Made by a program: the position numbers and the translations under genes. The notes beneath the pieces were generated by a model. The model saw nothing but the letters and a program-made list of their open reading frames with translations. It was not told the origin of the DNA and made no database searches. A DNA stretch of 64,000 nucleotides from CBDCGJ01 sp965216645. GTDB lineage: Bacteria; Pseudomonadota; Alphaproteobacteria; GCA-2731375. How positions within the stretch are numbered: the first letter of the stretch is position 1; the number at the start of each line of letters is the position of its first letter. Location of the stretch: contig CBDCGJ010000044.1 in the NCBI GenBank assembly GCA_965216645.1, positions 62,001-126,000 on the forward strand. Reading direction: 5' to 3'. Below, in pieces: positions 26,731 through 36,393 of the stretch.

Positions 26731-26813
26731 CGCTGCTCTCCTTTCATAATTTCCCAAATGAGAGTTTCGGCCCTCAATCGGGGAGCAGCAACTTTCCTTT
26801 TGTATGGGATGTA

Positions 26814-28364
26814 TTAGTCGTTGCGGGCGACTTTCTGTTTTACCGGCGCCGCCGCGAATTGCCGGCGGATGTCATCGCGTAGATTGATGAAATCCGCCAA
26901 CTCACCGCCCTTCAGCTTGCGGCCGGTCGGCAGCTTCAGGCCCAACGGGTTCATCTGCCGACCGTTGCGGATCACTTCGTAATGCAGATGCGGTCCGGTG
27001 GAGCGGCCGGTGGAACCGACATAGCCGATGATCTGCCCCTGCTTCACCCTCTTGCCGACTTTGAGACCACGGGCATAACGGCTGAGATGGGCGTAAGCGG
27101 TGCTGTATTCGCTGTTGTGGCGAAGTTGGATATATTTGCCATAGCCGCCTTTGCGGCCGAAAAACTTGACCTTGCCGGTTCCGGCGGCCATCACCGGGGT
27201 GCCGCGGGGCGCGGCGAAATCGACCCCTTTATGCATGCGGGTGAAGCCCAGGATCGGGTGCCGCCGATTGCCGAAACGGCTCGACAGGCGGGCGCCGTCA
27301 ACCGGCGTTTTCATCAAGGCCTTGCGGACGGAATCGCCTTTCTCGTTGTAGAAATCCGGCTCGCCGTCGCGGCCGACGAAGCGGTAGAGCGGCAGGTCCA
27401 GACCGCCTGTCTTCAGGCGGGCATATTGAATGACGCCGCTGCGGGCGAGGCCGCCGTCCGCCAAATGAAAGGTTTCGTAGAACACCTCGAACCGGTCGCC
27501 CGGTCGAATGTCGCGTTGGAAGTCGACGTCGAAGCTGTAGATGTGGATCAAATCGACGATCACGGCCGCGGGTATGCCCGCCCGCTCGCCCGCCAGATAA
27601 AGACTGTCCTCGATATGGACTTCGGTGCGGGTCAGCTGCCGGAACAACGGTTTCTCCGTCGCGCGGCCGACGAAACCGTCGGGCCCCCGGCGCGAGGAGA
27701 TGATGGTTTCCACACTCGGCTTGAAACTGAGCGTGGTCAGACGCAGCGGTTCGCGCGCCGTCGTCATCGGGCCGATCAATTCCTCGAAACTGAGCTCGAT
27801 GGCTTGGCCGACGCGCAAGCGGCGCGGATCGTAGACCTCCCGCATCGCCTCGATGGCGGCATAGGCGTCGCGCCGGCCGGCGCCGGCCGTCATCAACACG
27901 GACATCAGATTATCGCCCTTGCCCATCACCGCCTGGCGTTCGACAATTTTCGGTGCTGGCGCCGGAGGGATGTCGATCGCGATTGTTTCGGGCGCGGTAG
28001 TCTCGGGTGCGTTAGTCTTGGGCGCAGTAGTCTCGGGCGCGGTGATTCGGGGCGTTGGCGCGACGACGGACGTTGCCGGCGTGTCGGCCGATTTTGGCCA
28101 TGCCGCCAACACCGCGTCACGCTTCGGCGCCGGGATGCTCGGTTGATTGCTCGGCGCTGCCGGTTTTTTCGGCTGGGCGACCTCAGGCGATGGCGCGTTG
28201 ATCGCCGCTGTCTCGGCGTTTTGACCGTCCATCAGGCCGAAAGTCGCCAAGGCACCCAATCCCGCGCCGACCACGGCCGTGGCGAGATGGCTGGCGATGC
28301 CGGTCAGATTTACGGCTGTCGGTCCGTCCGAATGGCGAACGCCGCCGATGATGCCCATGAACAC
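26814..28364 (-). CDS. M23-family metallopeptidase (MepM/NlpD-like)
   Basis: A 516-residue cell-wall peptidase. One N-terminal membrane segment (LATAVVGAGLGALATFGLM) is followed by an Ala/Pro/Thr-rich linker with repeated (A)PETT units (ETTAPKTNAPETTAPETIA). A LysM/OapA-like region (MGKGDNLMSVLMTAGAGRRDA) precedes the C-terminal LytM domain with HKGVDFAAPRGTPVMAAGTG and the metal-binding HLHYEVIRNG. It is predicted to cut peptidoglycan cross-links in the periplasm. The stop lies only a few bases from the estimated right end of the IS element, so the native 3' flank has been replaced. The C-terminus itself looks normal. Confidence 0.9.
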   Translation of the reverse strand: MFMGIIGGVRHSDGPTAVNLTGIASHLATAVVGAGLGALATFGLMDGQNAETAAINAPSPEVAQPKKPAAPSNQPSIPAPKRDAVLAAWPKSADTPATSVVAPTPRITAPETTAPKTNAPETTAPETIAIDIPPAPAPKIVERQAVMGKGDNLMSVLMTAGAGRRDAYAAIEAMREVYDPRRLRVGQAIELSFEELIGPMTTAREPLRLTTLSFKPSVETIISSRRGPDGFVGRATEKPLFRQLTRTEVHIEDSLYLAGERAGIPAAVIVDLIHIYSFDVDFQRDIRPGDRFEVFYETFHLADGGLARSGVIQYARLKTGGLDLPLYRFVGRDGEPDFYNEKGDSVRKALMKTPVDGARLSSRFGNRRHPILGFTRMHKGVDFAAPRGTPVMAAGTGKVKFFGRKGGYGKYIQLRHNSEYSTAYAHLSRYARGLKVGKRVKQGQIIGYVGSTGRSTGPHLHYEVIRNGRQMNPLGLKLPTGRKLKGGELADFINLRDDIRRQFAAAPVKQKVARND

Positions 28365-28510
28365 GGTCCCAATACGCTGATACTATGCGAATCCGATACG
28401 CGATTCGCGACTCCTCTCCGAACATGCCTTGCCGGCATTTCGCCGTCAAGCGCCGGCGTGGTAAATCCGGTTCAAATTGGTGTCTTTTCGGCTATTGTGC
28501 GCTTTACCGC

Positions 28511-28540
28511 TTGACGCGGCCCGGGTCGGCGACTTATATA
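28511..28540 (+). promoter_or_regulatory. Probable rRNA operon promoter
   Basis: TTGACG at 28511-28516 and TATATA at 28535-28540 are separated by 18 bases, with a GC-rich spacer (GGCCCGGGTCGGCG), as in growth-rate-controlled rrn promoters. Transcription would start near 28547, giving a leader of about 430 bases before 16S. The region 28365-28980 holds no gene I can support. Confidence 0.6.
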
Positions 28541-28694
28541 TGCTCTTCGCAGGCCCTGGTCAAACCAGCGCGCGTCCCATGTTGGGTCTATGCGCCAGGT
28601 GATTGGGCCGGTTCATCGCTTCAATGTAACGTGTCTGTCCGCCATCTTGTCGGTGTTGCGGATGTCTTTTGCGGGTTTTGTGGCGATGTCGTTT

Positions 28695-28708
28695 TGCTCT
28701 TTGACAAT
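28695..28708 (+). promoter_or_regulatory. boxA antitermination site in the rrn leader
   Basis: TGCTCTTTGACAAT matches the alphaproteobacterial boxA consensus recognised by NusB/NusE. It lies about 150 bases after the predicted transcription start and 270 bases before 16S. A second boxA occurs in the 16S-23S spacer. Confidence 0.75.
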
Positions 28709-28824
28709 AAGAATGATGTGAAGGGAGACGTGGGCGGCGTTGTTTTGTTGGCTGGCTTTGATGGTCAGTCGGCTTATCGCGGTTTTCGTTTCCTTGAACA
28801 GTTACTATAGCTTGTGCTTTTGGG

Positions 28825-28875
28825 GTGATTGTCGTTTGGTGGTTATTGTCATTTGATGGTGATTGTCATTTGATG
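28825..28875 (+). repeat. Three imperfect 17-bp tandem repeats in the rrn leader
   Basis: GTGATTGTCGTTTGGTG, GTTATTGTCATTTGATG and GTGATTGTCATTTGATG follow each other directly, and a fourth start (GTTATCTC) follows. They lie between boxA and 16S. No function is evident; slippage-type duplication is the simplest explanation. Confidence 0.75.
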
Positions 28876-28980
28876 GTTATCTCATGAGCTTTCAGTGATG
28901 TTTTTTGGAGCGGACTTCGTGAGAAGAAGTTTTCCGGCATGGTTTGGCCTTTTTGGTTTTGCCGTGTTTGGAATACGGAT

Positions 28981-30655
<1,675 letters not shown>

Positions 30656-30688
30656 CGGCGCCGCCCTCGTTTCTCTTCGCATCGACGG

Positions 30689-30764
30689 GATTCAGATGCC
30701 GGATGCCGGATGTCAGATGTCAGCTTGGTTCTGACATCTGACATCCGGTATCTGTTCTCTGATT
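30689..30764 (+). repeat. Heptamer-repeat hairpin B, directly before tRNA-Ile
   Basis: The left arm 30689-30722 holds the 7-bp units ATGCCGG, ATGCCGG, ATGTCAG and ATGTCAG. A 7-8 base loop and the complementary right arm 30731-30764 follow, ending 2 bases before the tRNA. The left arm has one heptamer more than the right, as expected if units are gained or lost by slippage. Confidence 0.75.
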
Positions 30765-30766
30765 CC

Positions 30767-30843
<77 letters not shown>

Positions 30844-30918
30844 ATTCAGGTGTCGGATGTCAGATATCAGATGTCGGAATTTTGCTGACATCTGATATCT
30901 GGCATCTGCCCTCTGATT
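30844..30918 (+). repeat. Heptamer-repeat hairpin C, between tRNA-Ile and tRNA-Ala
   Basis: The left arm (ATTCAGGTGTCGGATGTCAG and on) and the right arm (CTGACATCTGATATCTGG and on, ending CTCTGATT) completely fill the 75 bases between the two tRNAs. The arms are built of the same ATGTCRG/CYGACAT 7-bp units as hairpins A and B. Confidence 0.75.
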
Positions 30919-30994
30919 GGGGCTGTAGCTCAGTTGGGAGAGCGGTAGCTTTGCAAGCTTCAGGTCACCGGTTCGATCCCGGTCAGCTCCACCA
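30919..30994 (+). tRNA. tRNA-Ala (TGC anticodon)
   Basis: A 76-base cloverleaf, starting GGGGCTGTAGCTCAG, with anticodon loop TTTGCAA, T-arm CCGGTTCGATCCCGG and encoded CCA. The anticodon stem has one T-T mismatch (GTAGC/GCTTC). It is the second spacer tRNA. Confidence 0.95.
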
Positions 30995-30995
30995 A

Positions 30996-31159
30996 GTCGC
31001 TAAACTTGTTTAGCGACGGAGGCTAAGCGCCGCCGCTGCATTAAGCGGCAGCGCTTTGCTTGCAAAGCGCGAGAGCTTGGTTCTCCCGGCTCGGGCTTAA
31101 ACGAGCGCTAAACTTGTTTAGCGCGAGAGCGGTCTAGGAGCGCTAAACTTGTTTAGCGC
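30996..31159 (+). repeat. Cluster of short perfect stem-loops, three copies of one
   Basis: CGCTAAACTTGTTTAGCG occurs three times (about 30998, 31105 and 31141). Between copies lie GCCGCTGCATTAAGCGGC and GCGCTTTGCTTGCAAAGCGC. All are 6-9-bp perfect stems with 2-5 base loops. Together with similar hairpins after 5S and after tRNA-fMet they make the rrn spacers densely structured. Confidence 0.8.
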
Positions 31160-31289
31160 TTCGATCGTTTGCCGCTGTTCGCTTCCACGGTTTGCGTTGC
31201 AAACCGCTGCCGCGACGGCGGGCGATTTTGGTGTTTCGGTTGTCTTCTCGCCTCGATAGGCAAGCCTATCGAGACCAGAACACAATTTG

Positions 31290-31307
31290 GTTCTTTGACA
31301 TTGTTAA
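31290..31307 (+). promoter_or_regulatory. boxA antitermination site before 23S
   Basis: GTTCTTTGACATTGTTAAGG matches the alphaproteobacterial spacer boxA consensus. It lies about 300 bases before the 23S gene. The rest of 31160-31608 holds no supported gene. At 31553-31585 a one-sided run of heptamers (CTGACAT, CTGTCAT alternating) precedes 23S. Confidence 0.75.
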
Positions 31308-32156
31308 GGTGATGCAAGTGTTCGACGCTTGTTTCTTTGTGATGAGGAAACGTTGCGCGTCGAACGAACTGCTTAATGGATGGCTTGGTCCGGGCTCTGG
31401 TTCTGATACCTGATCCCTGTCTTCCGTCGTCCGTTAAGCGGAGAATGTTGAGTGGTATCCCCGTCTCCTCTCCTGGGTGGCGGTCTGGTTGTTCATCTGT
31501 CTGACCTTGAACTTCCTGAAGGATACCTGTTGCGATGGAGGACTTGGTTTCTTCTGACATCTGTCATCTGACATCTGTCATCTGATCCCTTTGTTCTCTG
31601 TATGCGACGATCAAGCGTTTTAAGGGCGTTTGGTGGATGCCTTGGCATCGAGAGGCGAAGAAGGACGTGACAGGCTGCGAAAAGTCCCGGGGAGCCGCCA
31701 GTAGGCTTTGATCCGGGAATGTCCGAATGGGGCAACCCGGCCACTTTTGTGGTCATCATATGGTGAATACATAGCCATATGAGGCGAACCCGGTGAACTG
31801 AAACATCTCAGTAACCGGAGGAGAAGACATCAACCGAGATTCCGTTAGTAGTGGCGAGCGAACGCGGATCAGGCCAGTGGCCAAAGACGATCAACCGGAA
31901 GGTTCTGGAAAGGACGGCCGGAGCGGGTGACAGCCCCGTACGGGTATGGTTGTTTTTGGTCCTCGAGTAGGGCGGGGCACGTGAAACCTTGTCTGAACAT
32001 GGGGGGACCACCCTCCAAGCCTAAATACTCCTCGATGACCGATAGCGAAGCAGTACCGTGAGGGAAAGGTGAAAAGCACCCCGACGAGGGGAGTGAAAGA
32101 GATCCTGAAACCGAATGCCTACAAGCAGTGGGAGCGGGCTCACCTTTGGTGAGCCC

Positions 32157-32256
32157 TTCAGATGCCAGATGTCGGATGTCGGATGTCAGAAGAGTGGTGC
32201 GGCGGCGTTGCCGTTTTGCTTTTCTGACATCTGATATCCGACATCTGACATCTGGA
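32157..32256 (+). repeat. 23S intervening sequence 1 (helix 25)
   Basis: The arms at 32157-32191 and 32222-32256 are near-perfect inverted repeats built of heptamers (CAGATGCC/AGATGTCGG/ATGTCGG/ATGTCAG and complement). A 30-base GC-rich loop separates them. Each side is flanked by its own small hairpin (GGGCTCACC-TTT-GGTGAGCCC at 32136-32156 and GGGCTCGCC-AGC-GGCGAGCCC at 32257-32277), as though the helix 25 stem were present twice. No reading frame is present. Position corresponds to the E. coli 550 region, a known IVS site. Confidence 0.85.
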
Positions 32257-32775
32257 GGGCTCGCCAGCGGCGAGCCCGTGACCGCGTACCTTTTGTATAA
32301 TGGGTCAGTGAGTTGGTCTGGCAAGCGAGCTTAAGCCGTTAGGTGTAGGCTGAGCGAAAGCGAGTCTTAAGAGGGCGATTAGTTTGTCGGATCAGACCCG
32401 AAACCGGGTGATCTAGCCATGTGCAGGTTGAAGGCGCGGTAACACGCGCTGGAGGACCGAACCCACGAACGTTGAAAAGTTCGGGGATGACGTGTGGCTA
32501 GGGGTGAAAGGCCAAGCAAACCCGGAAATAGCTGGTTCTCCGCGAAAACTATTTAGGTAGTGCGTCATGTTTGACCATCGGGGGTAGAGCACTGGATGGG
32601 CTAGGGGGGAGCGATCCTTACCAAACCTAACCAAACTCCGAATACCGATGAGTTTTATCATGGCAGACAGACGGCGGGTGCTAAGGTCCGTCGTCGAAAG
32701 GGAAACAGCCCAGACCGCCAGCTAAGGTCCCTAAGTGATGGCTAAGTGGGTAAGGATGTGGGAAGACCAAAACAA

Positions 32776-32833
<58 letters not shown>

Positions 32834-32892
32834 TAAACAAGTCGTCCTGCGCCGACGATGTACCGGGGCTCAAGCCATCCACCGAAGCTGCG

Positions 32893-33354
32893 GATTCAGA
32901 GGACAGATGTCAGATGTCGGATGTCGGAAAAGAGCGGACAATGCCGCATGGGTTTGAAGAGTTGGAGGTCTTTCAGCGGGCCTACAAAATCTCTTTGGAC
33001 ATTCATCGGGCGAGTTTGGCTTTTCCGGCAAACGAACAGCGAGCGCTTGGCGATCAAGTGCGTCGTGCTTCGAAGTCGATTTGCGCCAATATTGCCGAAG
33101 GCTTCGGCAAGCAGGCTTATTCGGCGGCGGAGTTCAAACGGTTTTTGATGATCGCCTTGGGCTCGGCAGATGAGATGCGCGTCTGGTCGCGTTATTGTCT
33201 CGATCTCGGTTATATCGAGGTCGAGACATGGCAGGCTTGGCGCGACGAATACCAAACGATCGCGAAGATGCTGCAGGGCTTACAGAAGAGCCTTGGGCGT
33301 TGACGCTGTCACGGTCTCATCTGACATCTGACGTCCGACATCTGTCCTCTGGAT
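32893..33354 (+). repeat. 23S intervening sequence 2 (helix 45), protein-coding
   Basis: The inserted block begins GATTCAGAGGACAGATGTCAG and ends with its complement CTGACGTCCGACATCTGTCC plus TCTGGAT. The arms combine both heptamer families (ACAGAGG and ATGTCRG). The surrounding 23S (CACCGAAGCTGCGGA | GGTAGCGGAGCGTTCC) is helix 45, the E. coli 1170 region and a classic IVS site. The arms enclose a four-helix-bundle protein gene. Confidence 0.88.
32941..33303 (+). CDS. Four-helix-bundle protein (S23 / 23S rRNA IVS protein)
   Basis: A 120-residue helical protein encoded inside the second 23S intervening sequence. It shows the family landmarks FEELEVFQRAYKISLDIHRA, LGDQVRRASKSICANIAEGFG, then AAEFKRFLMIALGSADEMRVWSRYC and LGYIEVE. 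TIGR02436-type proteins occur in 23S IVSs of Leptospira, Coxiella and others, forming pentamers of four-helix bundles. Their function is not settled. ATG 32941 has only a weak ribosome site; the frame extends 27 bases upstream without another plausible start. Whether the RNA is translated before excision is unknown. Confidence 0.92.
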   Translation: MPHGFEELEVFQRAYKISLDIHRASLAFPANEQRALGDQVRRASKSICANIAEGFGKQAYSAAEFKRFLMIALGSADEMRVWSRYCLDLGYIEVETWQAWRDEYQTIAKMLQGLQKSLGR

Positions 33355-33518
33355 GGTAGCGGAGCGTTCCGTAGGCCTGCGAAGGAGTTCTTGTGAGAGG
33401 CTCTGGAGGTATCGGAAGTGAGAATGCTGACATGAGTAGCGATAAAGAGTGTGAGAAACACTCTCGCCGTAAGTCCAAGGGTTCCTCGGCAAGGCTAATC
33501 CGCCGAGGGTCAGCCGGC

Positions 33519-33551
<33 letters not shown>

Positions 33552-33882
33552 GAATGAGGTTAATATTCCTCAGCCTGGTGGGATGTGACGGATGCCGTGT
33601 GTTGTTCGGTCTTATTGGATTGACCGGGCTTCGAAGGCGTCCCTGGAAATAGCCCCACCGTTATAGACCGTACCCGAAACCGACACAGGTGGACTGGTAG
33701 AGTATACCAAGGCGCTTGAGAGAACTGTGCTGAAGGAACTCGGCAAAATGCCTCCGTAACTTCGGGAGAAGGAGGCCCTCGGTTTGGGCAACCAGATCGG
33801 GGGGGCACAGACCAGGGGGTGGCGACTGTTTAGTAAAAACACAGGGCTCTGCGAAGCCGTAAGGCGCGGTATAGGGTCTGAC

Positions 33883-33913
<31 letters not shown>

Positions 33914-33918
33914 GGTTC

Positions 33919-34021
<103 letters not shown>

Positions 34022-34276
34022 CGACTGCCCCACTGTCTCCAGCACAGACTCAGCGAAATTGAACTCTCCGTGAAGATGCGGAGTACCCGCGGTCAGACGG
34101 AAAGACCCCGTGCACCTTTACTACAGCTTTGCAGTGGTATTAGTGATGGCATGTGTAGGATAGGTGGGAGCCTTTGAAGCGCTGGCGCCAGTCGGTGTGG
34201 AGGCAACCTTGAAATACCACCCTTGTGATTGCTGATATCTAACCGCGGCCCGTGATCCGGGCCCGGGACCCTGCAT

Positions 34277-34307
<31 letters not shown>

Positions 34308-34447
34308 CAAAGAGTAACGGAGGCGCGCGAAGGTAGGCTCAAGCTGGTCGGAAATCAGCTGTTGAGTGCAATGGCATAAGCCTGCCTGACTGCGAGGCCG
34401 ACGGGCCGAGCAGAGACGAAAGTCGGTCATAGTGATCCGGTGGTCCC

Positions 34448-34503
<56 letters not shown>

Positions 34504-34532
34504 AATGCCCAAGAGTCCATATCGACGGCATT

Positions 34533-34630
<98 letters not shown>

Positions 34631-34688
34631 GAACGTCGTGAGACAGTTCGGTCCCTATCTGCCGTGGGTGTACGAGACTTGCGAGGCG

Positions 34689-34719
<31 letters not shown>

Positions 34720-34776
34720 ATACCTCTGGTGGACCGGTTGTCGTGCCAACGGCACAGCCGGGTAGCTATGTATGGA

Positions 34777-34812
<36 letters not shown>

Positions 34813-34938
34813 CCCTCAAAACCAGGTCTCGCTTGAGAGCCGTGGAAGACCACCACGTTGATAGGCCGGATGTGGAAGCGCGGCAACGCGTGCAGCTAAC
34901 CGGTACTAATCGCTCGATCGGCTTGATCGCGCATACAG

Positions 34939-35085
34939 TGAACAGAGGACAGAGGACAGAAGACAGAGGACAGAAGACAGTCCTTTGTTGCTGGCAACCT
35001 CCGAGCCCTGAACCGCAATCGACATTCTCCAATCCAAGACACGACAGATCTGTCCTCTGCTTTCTGTCCACTGTCCTCTGTTCTT
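34939..35085 (+). repeat. Heptamer-repeat hairpin between 23S and 5S
   Basis: The left arm from about 34941 is five 7-bp units of the ACAGAGG/ACAGAAG type. The right arm 35049-35084 carries the complementary units (CTGTCCT, CTGTCCA, CTGTCCT and so on). The two enclose about 65 bases. This is a second heptamer family, different in sequence from the ATGTCRG hairpins but of the same period and in an equivalent position. Confidence 0.75.
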
Positions 35086-35089
35086 CGCC

Positions 35090-35209
35090 GGTCTGGTGGT
35101 TATGGCGAGGGGTAAAACACCCGATCCCATCCCGAACTCGGCCGTGAAAACCCTCAGCGCCGATGGTACTGCGTCTTAAGGCGTGGGAGAGTAGGTCACC
35201 GCCAGGCCT
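35090..35209 (+). rRNA. rrf: 5S ribosomal RNA
   Basis: A gene of about 120 bases starting GGTCTGGTGGTTATGGCGAG with the conserved CCCGATCCCATCCCGAACTC and ending GGTCACCGCCAGGCCTG. The 5' GGTCTGGTGG pairs with the 3' CCGCCAGGCC. It is the last rRNA of the operon. The ends are judged from this closing helix. Confidence 0.95.
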
Positions 35210-35329
35210 GCAAAGGACAGAAGAGAGCGGCTTCCGTAAGCAAACCGCGGGAGCGAACAGACACCCGAACATAGAACACCCCTTGCATCGCCGAAACAAT
35301 CTCGAAGCAGAACAGACAAACTCCCCAAG

Positions 35330-35589
35330 ATCGAGTTTGAAATCATCCTCGCGAAGGCATAGCCTTCGCTCGTTGATCGACGGAGCTGACTCCCGAGATC
35401 GCGCTCGGTATCATGACGCGTCTTAGCCTTGCTGACGCAAGGCCCTGGACGCTACTTCGCAAAGGCCTAGCCTTTGCTCATCGATCGACGGAGCTGGACT
35501 CCAGAGATTGCGTTTGAAATCATGACGTGCCTTAGCATTGCTGCGCAATGCCCTGGGCACTATCTCGCAAAGGCCTAGCCTTTGCTCGT
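35330..35589 (+). repeat. Tandem repeats of about 107 bp after 5S
   Basis: Unit 1 (35350-35455) and unit 2 (35456-35564) align along their length: TCGCRAAGGC, then GATCGACGGAGCTG, ATCATGACG and CTTAGC. A truncated third start lies at 35565-35589 and a partial tail at 35330-35349. Each unit contains two hairpins (for example GCAAAGGCCTAGCCTTTGC and GCATTGCTGCGCAATGC). The sequence between 5S and tRNA-fMet otherwise holds no gene. Confidence 0.8.
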
Positions 35590-35667
<78 letters not shown>

Positions 35668-35668
35668 A

Positions 35669-35803
35669 GCGCTTACGGCAACGTAAGCGAGAAGCTGCCA
35701 AAGCCCTCACCCCGGCGGCAGACGTTTGCTTCGCAAACGTCGAGAGCCGGAAAAACGCCCGACGCAAACCGGAATCCGAATAAGCGCTTACGGCAACGTA
35801 AGC
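35669..35803 (+). terminator. Stem-loops downstream of tRNA-fMet
   Basis: GCGCTTACGGCAACGTAAGCG occurs twice in slightly varied context (about 35669 and 35783), with GACGTTTGCTTCGCAAACGTC (35719-35739) between them. They are perfect stems of 6-9 bp. One may end the rrn transcript, but no clear T-run follows any of them. The rest of 35667-35948 holds no supported gene. Confidence 0.5.
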
Positions 35804-35948
35804 GCGGGTGCTGGCAATCGCAGGTTCATATCTCCCCGCTACGAGCTGCCACGACGTGCCGGAGAGCATGTGTGACGCCCACTTCCTGGACCTACGCCGC
35901 AGCAAGTTCACAGCACATCATTCTTCTCCTGTTGACCCCCAGCGGTCA

Positions 35949-36346
35949 TCACGCTTGCTGCAGATTGAGCTGCCAGGAGACGCCGAATTCGTCGGTGAGC
36001 CAGCCGAATCGCCGGCTGAAGCCGTGGTCGTTCAAGGGCATCTTGACGTCACCGTTATCTGCCAGCTTCTCGAACGCTCGATCCAAGGCGGCGGTGTCGT
36101 CAAAATCGACGAACAACGACATGGAGGGCGTGAACGCAAAATCGTGTGGAATCGAACTGTCGATGACGATCAACGGATGACCGTCGAAATCGATCTCGGC
36201 CATCTTGATGAGACCGGGTGCGGCATCGTCCGACCCATATTTTCGATCGACGCGACAGCGAAGCCCGCGAAGACGGAAATATAGAGGTCGCGCGCAGCTT
36301 GGGCTTTGCCATATTGAATCATGAGATGGGTGAGTACAGACGCCAT
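35949..36346 (-). pseudogene. Frameshifted VOC / PhnB-like (3-demethylubiquinone methyltransferase-like) gene
   Basis: The N-terminal frame from ATG 36346 reads MASVLTHLMIQYGKAQAARD, then LYISVFAGFAVASIE. The rest (KYGSDDAAPGLIKMAEIDFD, then GHPLIVIDSSIPHDFAFTPS through FGWLTDEFGVSWQLNLQQA) lies in another frame. The shift falls at a run of four A on the minus strand (36240-36243). One additional A would restore a continuous 133-residue PF06983-type protein. It is either a recent pseudogene or a homopolymer sequencing error. Family members are small metal-binding or antibiotic-resistance-like proteins, and the PhnB name does not imply phosphonate use. Confidence 0.8.
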
Positions 36347-36393
36347 GACTGGATCCTATCTAGAATTCATCTGGCGGCAATTTCCACCTGTGG

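Larger units (their letters stand above)
25408..26810 (-). mobile_element. IS110/IS1111-family insertion sequence
   Basis: The element contains one DEDD transposase gene. Related sequences near both edges are inverted with respect to each other. The left side reads TATACAAAAAGCTGCTGC at 25408. The right edge read on the minus strand gives CATACAAAAGG...GTTGCTGC, ending near 26806. These are the kind of subterminal repeats seen in the IS1111 subgroup. The non-coding part is short before the transposase (about 75 bases) and long after it (about 270 bases), again IS1111-like. The exact ends are estimated. Confidence 0.7.

Noticed and set aside
28385..28810. A 141-codon frame in the rRNA leader
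   Set aside because: No ribosome site, unusual composition for the genome, and it overlaps the rrn promoter and boxA.
30844..30918. CRISPR-like reading of the ATGTCGG repeats
   Set aside because: Units are 7 bp, contiguous and arranged as inverted arms, with no unique spacers or cas genes.
35813..35845. Possible tRNA-fMet 3' fragment (TCGCAGGTTCA) marking an integration site
   Set aside because: Only about 11 bases match the T-arm and no integrase or island genes follow; most likely chance or a decayed remnant.
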